Source of the DNA: DASPMP01 sp035248725
Lineage (GTDB): Bacteria > Gemmatimonadota > Gemmatimonadetes > Gemmatimonadales > Gemmatimonadaceae
DNA length: 64,000 bases
Assembly: GCA_035248725.1 (NCBI GenBank)
Contig: DATFHG010000111.1
Location: 1 to 64,000, forward strand
Reading direction: 5' to 3'
The position numbers and the translations under genes were made by a program. Positions 55,817 through 64,000 of this stretch are shown piece by piece. Every line of letters starts with the position of its first letter. Within the stretch, counting starts at the first letter, position 1. The notes beneath the pieces are model-generated. The model was not told the DNA's origin and ran no database searches. It worked only from the letters and a program-made list of their open reading frames with translations.

Positions 55817-57331
55817 ATGTCGCGTCACATTCCGCCGATGAGAATCGTCCGGTCGAGCGTCCTTGCTGTCTTCGTGTGCGTGGCGTGCACTCGCGCGTCC
55901 ACGGCTCCCTCGCCCGTGCGCCTCGAGCGCGCGCCGCTGCAGCGCACCATCGACTCGTTGCTTTCGCTCCCCGAGACGCGACAGGCGCGCTGGGGCGTGC
56001 TGGTCGTCGATCCGGAAGCGGGCGACACGATCTATTCGCGCGATGCGGGCAAGCTGTTCGTGCCGGCGTCGAACATGAAGATCATCACGTCCGCGGTCGC
56101 CCTGGCTGTGCTGGGCTCCGATTTCCGGTACGCCACGCCAATTCTCGGGAGCGGTCCCGTTCGAACCGGCGTGCTCGATGGCGACCTGCTGGTGGTCGGG
56201 CGCGGCGATCCGACGGTCAGCGACAACGCGGCGGGCGATGCGATGCTGCCGCTGCGCGTGCTCGCCGATTCCCTGTGGGCGCATGGGTTGCGCCGCGTGC
56301 GTGGCAGAGTGCTCGCCTCCGGCAACGCGTTTCCGGACGCGAATGCCGGCGCCGGCTGGTCGTGGGACGATCTGGACGAATCGTATGGCGCGCTCACTGA
56401 CGAATTGCTGTTCAACGAAGGATTTTCCGTCGTGCAGGTTACGGGTGCGGCGCAGGCCGGTGCGCCGCCGAGCGTTCGGACGCGTCCTGCCGCGACGTTT
56501 CCGCGGGTTCGCGTCGAAGCGCGCACGGTTGAGCGACGTGGAGCAGACACCGTCGCACACCTGACGCTCGTCAAGGACACCGTGCGCGGCGACGTCGTCG
56601 TCGGTGGGACGGTGCCGGTTGGCGACAGCGCAAGCCTGGAAGTGACGCACGCCGACCCCGACGCGGCGTTCATCGCCGCGCTCCGCGAAGCGCTCGCGTA
56701 TCGGGGCGTCGTCGTGAACGACAGTGCGGTCACCGCGGGCACGACGACCGACACGCTCGCGACCTTGCGATCGCCGCCGCTCTCCGCGATCCTGCGCGAT
56801 TTTCTCAAGCCATCGCAGAACCAGATCGGCGAGATGCTGTTCAAGACGATCGCGCTGCAGCGCGGCGACACCGGCTCGGAGCGGATCGCGCGCCGCGTGA
56901 TCACGGACCAGCTGCGCCTCTGGGGGGTGCGAGACGATGGCGTCGTCGTCGCCGATGGCAGCGGCTTGTCGCGCATGGACCTCGTATCACCGGAAACCAT
57001 CGTGCGCGTGCTCGACGCCATGCGACGCGCGCCCACGTTCGGTGTTTACCGTGACGCGTTGCCTCTCGCCGGTTTCGACGGCACCCTCGCCTCGCGCATG
57101 CGCGGGACCCGCGCGGACGCCAACGTTCGCGGCAAGACCGGCACGCTCACCGGCGTGCGCTCGCTGTCGGGATACATCACTACCCTCGATGGCCGCTTGC
57201 TGATCTTCAGCATGTTGTGCAACAACTACACGGTGCCAACGGCTTTTATCACGCGCGTGCAGGACGCGATAGCCGCGCGGCTCGCGAGCCTGCGCCTGCA
57301 GGCGCCGCCGGGAGCGGGAGGCCGCGACTGA
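55817..57331 (+). CDS. dacB: D-alanyl-D-alanine carboxypeptidase/endopeptidase (PBP4/DacB type)
   Basis: 504 residues. The penicillin-binding motifs are PASNMK with Ser85 and Lys88, the SxN box SQN at 333, and GKTGT with Lys440. The large insert between the first two motifs is typical of PBP4. Signal at 1-28, with VCVAC possibly a lipobox. It trims pentapeptides or cuts crosslinks. It sits oddly within a molybdenum-cofactor cluster. TAGCTT overlaps the mobA stop at 55807-55812, and an ATG at 55838 (M8) may be the true start. Confidence 0.92.
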   Translation: MSRHIPPMRIVRSSVLAVFVCVACTRASTAPSPVRLERAPLQRTIDSLLSLPETRQARWGVLVVDPEAGDTIYSRDAGKLFVPASNMKIITSAVALAVLGSDFRYATPILGSGPVRTGVLDGDLLVVGRGDPTVSDNAAGDAMLPLRVLADSLWAHGLRRVRGRVLASGNAFPDANAGAGWSWDDLDESYGALTDELLFNEGFSVVQVTGAAQAGAPPSVRTRPAATFPRVRVEARTVERRGADTVAHLTLVKDTVRGDVVVGGTVPVGDSASLEVTHADPDAAFIAALREALAYRGVVVNDSAVTAGTTTDTLATLRSPPLSAILRDFLKPSQNQIGEMLFKTIALQRGDTGSERIARRVITDQLRLWGVRDDGVVVADGSGLSRMDLVSPETIVRVLDAMRRAPTFGVYRDALPLAGFDGTLASRMRGTRADANVRGKTGTLTGVRSLSGYITTLDGRLLIFSMLCNNYTVPTAFITRVQDAIAARLASLRLQAPPGAGGRD

Positions 57332-58599
57332 CCGGACCGCAGCAACCGCTCAGCGGTCTGAGCGTCGGCGAGGCAGTGACGATCGTCGCCAACGATGTGC
57401 GCCGTCTCCAGGCCGAGCAAGTCGCGTTGCGCGACGCGATCGGGCGCGTGCTTGCGACGGATGTGGTGTCGCCCCTCGCATTGCCGCCATGGGACAACGC
57501 CTCGATGGACGGCTACGCGGCGCGCGCCGACGACGTGCGCGGCGCCTCCGTCGACATGCCCCGGACGCTGACGGTCGTCGGGACCGTCGCTGCGGGTGAC
57601 GCGACGTCGCGTCCTGTCGCGGCCCGTGAGGCGATGCGAATCATGACGGGCGCGCCCATTCCCGCCGGCGCGGATTCAGTCATTCGTGTGGAGGACACGG
57701 ACGCCGGTTCGCATACCGTGCTCGTGCTCTCGGACCGTGACGCCTTGCACAACGTGCGACCGCGGGGCGAAGATCTCGCGCCCGGGACGGTTGCGGTGAC
57801 GGCGGGAACGGAGTTGCACGCCGCGCACATCGCCCTGCTCGCGTCCGTCGGCCACGCCCGTGTCGACGTCATCCGGCGGCCGCGCGTTGCGATCCTCGCG
57901 TCGGGTGATGAGCTGGTCGATGTCGATGACTTCGATGCAGTGCTCGCCGGCGAGCGCATCGTGTCCTCCAACAGTTATTTCCTGGACGCCGCGGTGCGCG
58001 AGGCCGGCGGGGACGTCGTGTCCCTGGGCATCGCTCGAGACGATCCCGCGGAGCTGCGCCGTCGTCTGGCCGGAGTCGACTGTGACCTGCTCATCACCAC
58101 GGGCGGCGTGTCGGTGGGCACATTCGACTTCACGCGATCCGTGCTGGCCGACCTCGGGATTCAGCAGCGCTTCTGGCGTGTGCGCATGCGGCCCGGCGCG
58201 CCGATCGGCTTCGGGCTTCTGCACGAGATTCCCTGGCTCGGACTTCCGGGGAATCCCGTGTCCTCCGCGGTCACATTCGAGCTCTTCGCGCGGCCCGCCA
58301 TACGCAAGCTGCGCGGCCACACGGATCTCTTTCGCGCGCTCACCAGAGTGCGTGTGGCGGAGGCCGTCGCCATCACCGCGCCGCTGACGCATTTTCTCCG
58401 CGCCGTCGTTCGGCTCGACGGCCAGGAGCTGGTAGCGCGGCTCACCGGTCCCCAGGGATCCGGACTGGTGTCGTCGATGGCCCGCGCGAATGCATTGCTG
58501 GTCATCGATGCGTCGCAATCGCGTCTTGCGTCCGGCGAGCGTGTCGACGCCTTGCTGTTCGGGGACGCGCTACATGTGAGCGAGTCGCCCATTCGGTGA
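57328..58599 (+). CDS. moeA: Molybdopterin molybdenumtransferase
   Basis: 423 residues from an apparent CTG at 57328. MoeA blocks are present: the LSVGEA start, PPWDNASMDGYA, GAPIPAGAD, ILASGDELV, ITTGGVSVG and PGNPVSSAVTF. It inserts molybdate into molybdopterin. No ATG or GTG lies between the dacB end and the first conserved residues; the only in-frame ATG upstream (57217) would need a 115-bp overlap. CTG 57328 overlaps the dacB TGA as CTGA and has GGGAGG six bases before it, so it is the best start. Confidence 0.9.
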   Translation: MTGPQQPLSGLSVGEAVTIVANDVRRLQAEQVALRDAIGRVLATDVVSPLALPPWDNASMDGYAARADDVRGASVDMPRTLTVVGTVAAGDATSRPVAAREAMRIMTGAPIPAGADSVIRVEDTDAGSHTVLVLSDRDALHNVRPRGEDLAPGTVAVTAGTELHAAHIALLASVGHARVDVIRRPRVAILASGDELVDVDDFDAVLAGERIVSSNSYFLDAAVREAGGDVVSLGIARDDPAELRRRLAGVDCDLLITTGGVSVGTFDFTRSVLADLGIQQRFWRVRMRPGAPIGFGLLHEIPWLGLPGNPVSSAVTFELFARPAIRKLRGHTDLFRALTRVRVAEAVAITAPLTHFLRAVVRLDGQELVARLTGPQGSGLVSSMARANALLVIDASQSRLASGERVDALLFGDALHVSESPIR

Positions 58600-58709
58600 C
58601 AGACCGCACATCGTAACAACCCGTCACTTCACAACTTGGATTCCTGTCGTGATGTACGGACAGATGTACGTTGGAGCCGGCGTCGTTGCCACTCTATCCA
58701 ACAACCTTC

Positions 58710-61070
58710 ATGCGTTCTGGCGCTCGTGTGGTGGTCGCCGCATGTGTGGCGGCAGCTGCAGTCGCGTGTTCCGACCAGCCGTCGACTGGAAGCGGTCGAC
58801 CCGTCCTCGCGAGCGTTCCCTTCGCCCCTGCCTTCGAGCAATCGGCGCCGGGCGGTCCCCAGATCGTTGTCGACCGGATCCGCGGCGTTCTCCGAAACAC
58901 TACCGCGACGGATAGCACGGTTGCCGAAGGCGTCGTGGTCGGCGATAGCGCAATTCTCGAATTTGCGAACGTCCGGCTGACGGGAGACAGCGCGCTGTTC
59001 GCGCTCAGCGTCTCGGCGTTCGACAAGAACAACAACATCCTGTTCGCGGGCGCCCAGAGCGTCACCGTGAAAGCCGGAGCGAACCAACCGGCTGCCCCGT
59101 CACTGACCTACGCGGCCGCCGACGCTGCCGTCGCGACGCTCGCGCTGGCGCCGACACCGATCACGCTGGACTGGGCCGGCGCCAAACCGGGCGACCTTTC
59201 CTGCCTCAATCGCGTGCCATCGGAGACTGCCAAGACCGAGCAACAGGTTCTGGTGACCGGCAGGAGTTCGACGGATGCCGTGGTGCCGGACGTACGGGTC
59301 GGCTGGAGGACGCGCGACAGCACGGTCGCCTCCGTCGATTCGACCGGTCTCATTCGCGCACGCTGCGGGAACCAGTCCACCTACGTCGTGGCGCGGACGT
59401 TCCTCGGCGTCGCGGACTCCGTGCGTGTGAGCGTCACCGCACCGCCGTTTTCGCTGTTGATGTCGCCCGAATCGACGAGCGTCTCGCGCGGCGCGGACGT
59501 GCAGATGAACGCGCAGTTCGTCGACGAGGACAACAACCCGATTCCCGGTGCGAGCGCGACGTGGACGTCGTCCGATCCCGGCCGTGCCACCGTGAGCGCG
59601 TCCGGTGTCGTGCACGGGATCGCGAACGGCCGCGTGTTGATCTCCGCGCGCTCCGGCTCCAGGCAGACGATCGGCGTCATTCAGGTCGTTCGCCCCGTCG
59701 CGCAGCGCGTGACGATCGCGGGAGCCGACTCGCTCGGGGTTGGGGGACGCCTCGCCTTGGTCGTCTCCGCCTTCGACAACACGAACACGCGCATTCCCGA
59801 CGCGTCGGGCTATCACTGGTCGTCGTTGAACGGCGACATCGCCACGGTGTCGAGCTCGGGAACAGTCCTCGGAGCCGCGGCGGGCAACGCCGCGATCGTC
59901 GCCGCACTCGACGCGGTGGCCGACACCATCGTTCTGCGAGTGATCCAGGCAACGAGCGGCGGCGTTTCGGCGCGCGTGCTCGATGCCGCCACCGGGGCAC
60001 CGCTGTCGGGTGTGTTCGTCAGCTCGGCGAGCAACCCGAACAACACCGTCTCCACGGGAGCGGACGGGCGCTTCACGCTCTATAGCCTCACGCCGGACGA
60101 GGACATCACGTTCGTGAAGGACACGTACGCGGCCGCGACACAGTACAACGTCGCCGTGCGGCTGGGCGAGGTCGTTGCGCTCGCCGACGTCCCGTTGGCC
60201 ATCGCGGGCGGTACCGGAACCGTGAACGGCCACGTCGTGAACGTGCTGGACGATTCACCGCTGCCGGGTGCGACGGTGAAGCTTTTTCCGGGCATCGACC
60301 CACGCTCGGCAGATCCCGGCTCGGGGGTCACGGCGCCTGGCTCCATGGCGGAAACCACGACGGACGCGAACGGCGCCTTTTCCTTCCCCAACGTGCCATC
60401 CGGCACCTACACCGTCGCCGTGGGCGCGCCCGGATACTTTGCGGGGCATTCGACGGTGGCATCCGTCGGTGGTGCCGCGATGGATGCAGGCATCTTCCTG
60501 TCCCCGAGCTTCTCGGGCAGTGGACTGCGCGTCGTGCTCACCTGGGGCGACTGCAACGCGGACGCGAACGTTCCCTGTGACCTCGACTCGCATCTGACGG
60601 GGCCGGCGTCGGCTCCCGACACCGGCAGATTCCACATCGCGTACTACGCCCGACACTACGTCGTGAACGGCGACACGGTCGCGCTGCTCGACAACGACGC
60701 GACGGGCGGCATCGGCCCCGAGACGGTCACGCTGCGTGGTGTGCGGAGCGGTACGTACAAGTACTACGTCCACGACTACACCGACGGCTTCGACACCACG
60801 AGCACGCGTCTCAGCGCTCTCTCGCATGCGCGGGTGCAGGTGTACTCGGGCGCCGCACTGGTCGCGACGTTCTATCCGCCGAGCAATGGCGCGGGAACGC
60901 TCTGGGCCGTGTTCGAGTACGACGGCAGCGTGCTGACGCCGGTGAATCAGATGGTGCGGGTGGACGTGACCAATGCACCGGCGGACTTCATCCGCGCCGC
61001 CGGATCGACGTCCGCGGATCCCACGCCGCAGATCGTGCGCGATCTCCGCAGCGCGCCGAGAAAACCCTAG
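58710..61070 (+). CDS. Modular surface lipoprotein (Ig-like, carboxypeptidase-regulatory and YfaP-like domains)
   Basis: 786 residues. Lipoprotein signal ending AVACSD (Cys20). Order: an unassigned N-terminal beta domain, Big_2-type Ig-like repeats (about 240-420: ATVSASGVVHGIANGRVLIS, ATVSSSGTVLGAAAGNAAIV), two CarboxypepD_reg-like domains (about 430-600: SGVFVSSASNPNNTVSTGAD, TTDANGAFSFPNVPSGTYTV), and a C-terminal DUF2135/YfaP-like domain (LTWGDCNADANVPCDLDSHL, GPETVTL, GTYKYYVHDY). ATG 58710 is taken as the start since the signal begins there. It is likely exposed on the cell surface; the ligand is unknown. A 110-bp gap precedes it. Confidence 0.8.
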   Translation: MRSGARVVVAACVAAAAVACSDQPSTGSGRPVLASVPFAPAFEQSAPGGPQIVVDRIRGVLRNTTATDSTVAEGVVVGDSAILEFANVRLTGDSALFALSVSAFDKNNNILFAGAQSVTVKAGANQPAAPSLTYAAADAAVATLALAPTPITLDWAGAKPGDLSCLNRVPSETAKTEQQVLVTGRSSTDAVVPDVRVGWRTRDSTVASVDSTGLIRARCGNQSTYVVARTFLGVADSVRVSVTAPPFSLLMSPESTSVSRGADVQMNAQFVDEDNNPIPGASATWTSSDPGRATVSASGVVHGIANGRVLISARSGSRQTIGVIQVVRPVAQRVTIAGADSLGVGGRLALVVSAFDNTNTRIPDASGYHWSSLNGDIATVSSSGTVLGAAAGNAAIVAALDAVADTIVLRVIQATSGGVSARVLDAATGAPLSGVFVSSASNPNNTVSTGADGRFTLYSLTPDEDITFVKDTYAAATQYNVAVRLGEVVALADVPLAIAGGTGTVNGHVVNVLDDSPLPGATVKLFPGIDPRSADPGSGVTAPGSMAETTTDANGAFSFPNVPSGTYTVAVGAPGYFAGHSTVASVGGAAMDAGIFLSPSFSGSGLRVVLTWGDCNADANVPCDLDSHLTGPASAPDTGRFHIAYYARHYVVNGDTVALLDNDATGGIGPETVTLRGVRSGTYKYYVHDYTDGFDTTSTRLSALSHARVQVYSGAALVATFYPPSNGAGTLWAVFEYDGSVLTPVNQMVRVDVTNAPADFIRAAGSTSADPTPQIVRDLRSAPRKP

Positions 61071-63136
61071 GCCAACTGCTGCGCGACGACCTCCGCGATG
61101 TCGAGCACCTGCACGCTCGCATCGCGGGACCTGGCGCCGTCGTTCATCATCGTCATGCAGAACGGACAGGCGACGGCGATGGTGTCCGCTCCGGTGGCCA
61201 GCAACTCGTCCACGCGCTCGGCGTTGATGCGCTTGCCGACGCGCTCTTCCATGAACATGCGCCCGCCGCCGGCGCCGCAGCACAAGCCGCGGTCGCGATG
61301 GCGTGGCGGCTCCACGAGGGTCACGACGGGCAACGCGCGTCGCAGCGCTTCGCGTGGCGCGTCGTAGATGTCGTTGTAGCGACCGAGATAGCAGGAGTCG
61401 TGATACGCCACCGTGAGGCGCTTCCCTTCTTCACTCACCAGCGGCGCGCGTCCTTCCTGAAGCAAGCGCTCGATGTACGTGGAGTGATGGATGACCTCGT
61501 AACGGCCCCCGAGCTGCGGGAACTCGTTGCCCAGTTGATGGAAACAGTGCGGGCAGCTGGTCACGATCGTGAGCACCTGGTACCGGTTCAGCGTCTGGAT
61601 CGTGTCCTTTGCCAGCATCTGGTACAGGTACTCGTTGCCGAGCCGGCGCGCGGGATCGCCGTGGCAATGCTCCTCCTGACCGAGGATCGCGAAGCGGATG
61701 CCGCATGCCTGCATGATGCGCGCGAATGCGACGGTGATCTTCTTGGCGCGATCGTCGAACGACCCCATGCAACCGACCCAGAACAGCACGTCCGGCCGCT
61801 CGCCGCGCGCGTCCAGCTCCGCCATGGTCGGAATGCTCATGCCCTGCGCCCACTGCGCGCGGTCCGCGCGATTGAACGCCCACGGCGAACCGTTGCGCTC
61901 CAGTGACTCGAACGTCGGCTGCACCTCGGCGGGAAAGCGGGATTCGCTGAGCACGAGGTAGCGCCGCATCTCGTTGATCACGTCGAGCTGATCGATCGAG
62001 ACCGGGCACTCCTGCACGCACGCGCGACAGCTCGTACACGCCCACAGCTCGTCTTCCGAGATGTAGTTGTCGAGCAGGCGGTTCTCGAGCACCTGCGCCG
62101 GCGTCTTCGTTCCGGCGTCGGCCCCTTCGCCGTGCACGAACATGGGCCGAAGGAACTCCATGCGGTCGTCGCGCACCAGCGGTCCCTTCTCCATGAGACG
62201 CTGCCGGGTATTGACGATGATCTTGCGCGGGCTGAGGGGCTTGCCGGTGATGTTGGCCGGGCACGCCGCGGTGCAGCGGCCGCATTCCGTGCACGAATAT
62301 CCGTCGAGCAGGTTCTTCCAAGTGAGATCGTCGACGTCCGAGGCGCCGAATTGCTCGACGTCCGCCTCGAGGTCCATGGGACGCATGACCGCGCGCTCGC
62401 CTTTCCAACTCGTGTTCGAGAAGAAAACGTTGAACAGCGACGATGCGACGTGCAGGTGCTTGGAATACGGCAGATAGTTGAGGAACGTCAGCACCAGCAG
62501 TGCGTGCGCCCACCACGTGATCCGGTAGCCGACCCAGGCAGACTCCGGATTCACGCGTGCGAGAGCGGCACCGAGTGCGCTCGATGCAAAGCGCGTGTCG
62601 GTCAACGCGCCCGGGCGCGCGACGGCCAGGAATCCACCACTCAGGAGCAGCGTCACCATCAGCATGCCGATCATGCCGAGGATGATGTAGGCGTCGAGAT
62701 GCTCGACGTTGTCGCCCTCGAGCCTGCGGGGGTGCAAAACGAGCCGGCGATAGTACGCGAACGCCACTGCGCCGAGAACGAATACCGCGAATGCATCCTG
62801 CGACAGCTGATAGGCGCCGTACACGCCGGCGGGCAGAAACCTGTCGTAACCGAATCCGGGAAAGATTCCCGCGACGATCAGCTCGATCGTGCCCGCGGTG
62901 AGCACGCAAAATCCCCAGAAGATCGTGGCGTGCATGGCGCCGGCGATGGGCTCGCGAAGAATCTTGGCCTGCGCGATTCCCACGCGTAGCACGTTCCACA
63001 CGCGATGTGCGGGACGATCCGTGCGCGGCTCGGCGTGTCCCAGCCGCATGTAGTGCACGAGCCGCTGCACGTTGAGGGCGAAGAATCCCGCCGCCGCGGC
63101 GACGACGACGAGGAAGACGACGTTTTCGGTCGTCAA
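61067..63136 (-). CDS. ETF-linked membrane Fe-S oxidoreductase (heterodisulfide-reductase-like)
   Basis: 689 residues. Five or six N-terminal membrane helices (1-230) resemble a heme-b type NarI-like region. Then two 4Fe-4S motifs: CTECGRCTAACP and CTSCRACVQECP. Then two CCG domains (TSCPHCFHQLGNE, CCGAGGGRMFMEE and a later CPFC). This plan matches quinone-reducing partners of electron transfer flavoprotein. The stop of etfA overlaps its start by four bases, which supports this: electrons from ETF would pass to the quinone pool. Confidence 0.85.
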   Translation of the reverse strand: MTTENVVFLVVVAAAAGFFALNVQRLVHYMRLGHAEPRTDRPAHRVWNVLRVGIAQAKILREPIAGAMHATIFWGFCVLTAGTIELIVAGIFPGFGYDRFLPAGVYGAYQLSQDAFAVFVLGAVAFAYYRRLVLHPRRLEGDNVEHLDAYIILGMIGMLMVTLLLSGGFLAVARPGALTDTRFASSALGAALARVNPESAWVGYRITWWAHALLVLTFLNYLPYSKHLHVASSLFNVFFSNTSWKGERAVMRPMDLEADVEQFGASDVDDLTWKNLLDGYSCTECGRCTAACPANITGKPLSPRKIIVNTRQRLMEKGPLVRDDRMEFLRPMFVHGEGADAGTKTPAQVLENRLLDNYISEDELWACTSCRACVQECPVSIDQLDVINEMRRYLVLSESRFPAEVQPTFESLERNGSPWAFNRADRAQWAQGMSIPTMAELDARGERPDVLFWVGCMGSFDDRAKKITVAFARIMQACGIRFAILGQEEHCHGDPARRLGNEYLYQMLAKDTIQTLNRYQVLTIVTSCPHCFHQLGNEFPQLGGRYEVIHHSTYIERLLQEGRAPLVSEEGKRLTVAYHDSCYLGRYNDIYDAPREALRRALPVVTLVEPPRHRDRGLCCGAGGGRMFMEERVGKRINAERVDELLATGADTIAVACPFCMTMMNDGARSRDASVQVLDIAEVVAQQLA

Positions 63137-64000
63137 TGCGCCTTCCTGGCCTCGCGCACGGCAGTGGTCAGCGCCGGAACGACCTCGAACACGTCGCCGA
63201 CAATCCCATAGTCCGCGATCTTGAAGATCGGGGCGTCAGGATCCTTGTTGATCGCGACGATCGTCTTTGACGTCCGCATGCCCGCGAGATGCTGGATGGC
63301 GCCGGAGATGCCGACAGCGACGTACAATTGCGGGCTGACCTGGCGTCCCGTCTGGCCGATCTGATCGGAGTGCGGGCGCCAGCCTTCGTCCGTCACCGCG
63401 CGCGTCGCACCGACGGCCGCGTTGCCGAATGCGGCGGCGAGATCTTCGACGAGCTTGAAGTTCTCCGGTCCGCGCAGGCCACGTCCGCCGCTGACGATCA
63501 CCGACGCTTCGCCGAGGTCCAGTTTGCCCTTCGCGCCCTCGATGATCTCTTTGACGACGACACGCTCCGCCGCAGGATCGGCAGCGGGCTGCATCGACTC
63601 CGTTTTCGCACTCCGCGGCGCGTCCTTCGGCGAGTACGCCGACGGCCGGATCGATATGACCGCCGGCGCTCCGGCGACGGTCAGCGTCACGATGACCTTG
63701 TTGGCGTATCCGGGATGTTTCACGACGAGCGAGTCGCCGCTGCCGCTGACCTCGATCGCGTCGGACACGATGGGCGCGTCGAGCTTGGCCGCCAGACGAG
63801 GGCCCAGGTCGCGCCCCTGCGCCGAGAACGGCAGCAGCACGGCGCGATATCCAGCGCTCGTCGCTCGAGCCGCGATGGTGGCGGCGATCGACTCGCGCGC
63901 GTAGCGCGCGTACGCCGGATGCTCGCACGTGATGACGACGTCGGCGCCATGCTGGCCGAGCGTGGCGGCCTTCGCGCCGACTCCCGGCGCGCCCGCGACG
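63133..64000 (-). CDS. etfA: Electron transfer flavoprotein alpha subunit (partial, N-terminus beyond the window)
   Basis: The frame is open to the window edge, giving 289 residues. The C-terminal FAD domain is complete: IVSGGRGLRGPENFKLVEDL, GATRAVTDEGWRPHSDQIGQ, TGRQVSPQLYVAVGISGAIQ and NKDPDAPIFKIADYGIVGD, all hallmarks of EtfA. It carries FAD and passes electrons from dehydrogenases to the membrane oxidoreductase that follows in a four-base overlap. etfB is presumably just outside. Confidence 0.93.
   Translation of the reverse strand, partial: VAGAPGVGAKAATLGQHGADVVITCEHPAYARYARESIAATIAARATSAGYRAVLLPFSAQGRDLGPRLAAKLDAPIVSDAIEVSGSGDSLVVKHPGYANKVIVTLTVAGAPAVISIRPSAYSPKDAPRSAKTESMQPAADPAAERVVVKEIIEGAKGKLDLGEASVIVSGGRGLRGPENFKLVEDLAAAFGNAAVGATRAVTDEGWRPHSDQIGQTGRQVSPQLYVAVGISGAIQHLAGMRTSKTIVAINKDPDAPIFKIADYGIVGDVFEVVPALTTAVREARKAH

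Overview
This 64 kb window is a gene-dense, high-GC stretch of a Gram-negative-type chromosome with outer-membrane beta-barrels, lipoproteins, Kdo kinase and heptosyltransferases. The gene families (a UbiD/UbiA/UbiX menaquinone-type set, an ETF:quinone oxidoreductase, ECF sigma and anti-sigma genes followed by a bactofilin-like membrane protein, many signal-peptide proteins) fit Gemmatimonadota best. That assignment rests on gene content and composition, not on a database search. Apart from the partial integrase at the left edge and two repeat structures, everything looks like stable core chromosome. No stretch over 300 bases lacks a gene; the longest gene-free stretch is about 217 bp (49688-49904), where I recognise nothing beyond a short palindrome.

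Layout, left half. 1-255 is the C-terminus of a tyrosine recombinase next to tRNA-Leu(UAG) (320-401). Two tandem Bor-like lipoproteins and a small beta-barrel follow on the minus strand. 1897-8228 is a protein quality-control block: tig, clpP, clpX, lon, engB. A heptanucleotide repeat array closes engB. Next come a hexapeptide acyltransferase, a GspE/PilB-type ATPase fused in frame to a NUDIX hydrolase, a large outer-membrane protein and trpE. 15064-20023 holds an FHA-GAF adenylate cyclase, a Kdo kinase, two GT9 glycosyltransferases and two small helical proteins, so it is mostly a lipopolysaccharide region. maf, dtd, an inverted repeat, glmS, glmM and an HD-GYP response regulator follow.

Layout, right half. 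25618-31302 carries a gamma-synthase-type PLP enzyme, an M48 protease, purD, mutM, a short UvrC-like nuclease and a small SH3-like protein. 31307-36664 is the quinone/isoprenoid region: a phosphodiesterase, ubiX, ubiA, ubiD, a squalene/phytoene synthase and ubiE/menG. 36723-39190 is an ECF sigma, anti-sigma and bactofilin-like operon, followed by yihY, a SAM hydrolase, a MATE exporter, mrp and an NrnA-type DHH phosphoesterase. 44318-48532 has an amino-acid permease, guaB and two small proteins. 48599-51420 holds an M15/DUF882 peptidase and two YkuD-type proteins, one lacking its catalytic motif. gpmI, an outer-membrane protein and a BON protein lead into a molybdenum-cofactor cluster (FdhE-like, mobA, dacB, moeA). 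The window ends with a modular lipoprotein and an ETF:quinone oxidoreductase with etfA, which runs off the edge.

The most interesting signals are four. The GspE-NUDIX fusion is one. The second is a recurring TAnnTT element 5-8 nt before SD-less start codons, including a 26-bp divergent spacer where two such elements overlap; this predicts leaderless transcripts. The third is a pair of apparent CTG starts coupled through CTGA overlaps in mobA and moeA. The fourth is a folded heptamer repeat whose relatives recur in another gene's 3' end.
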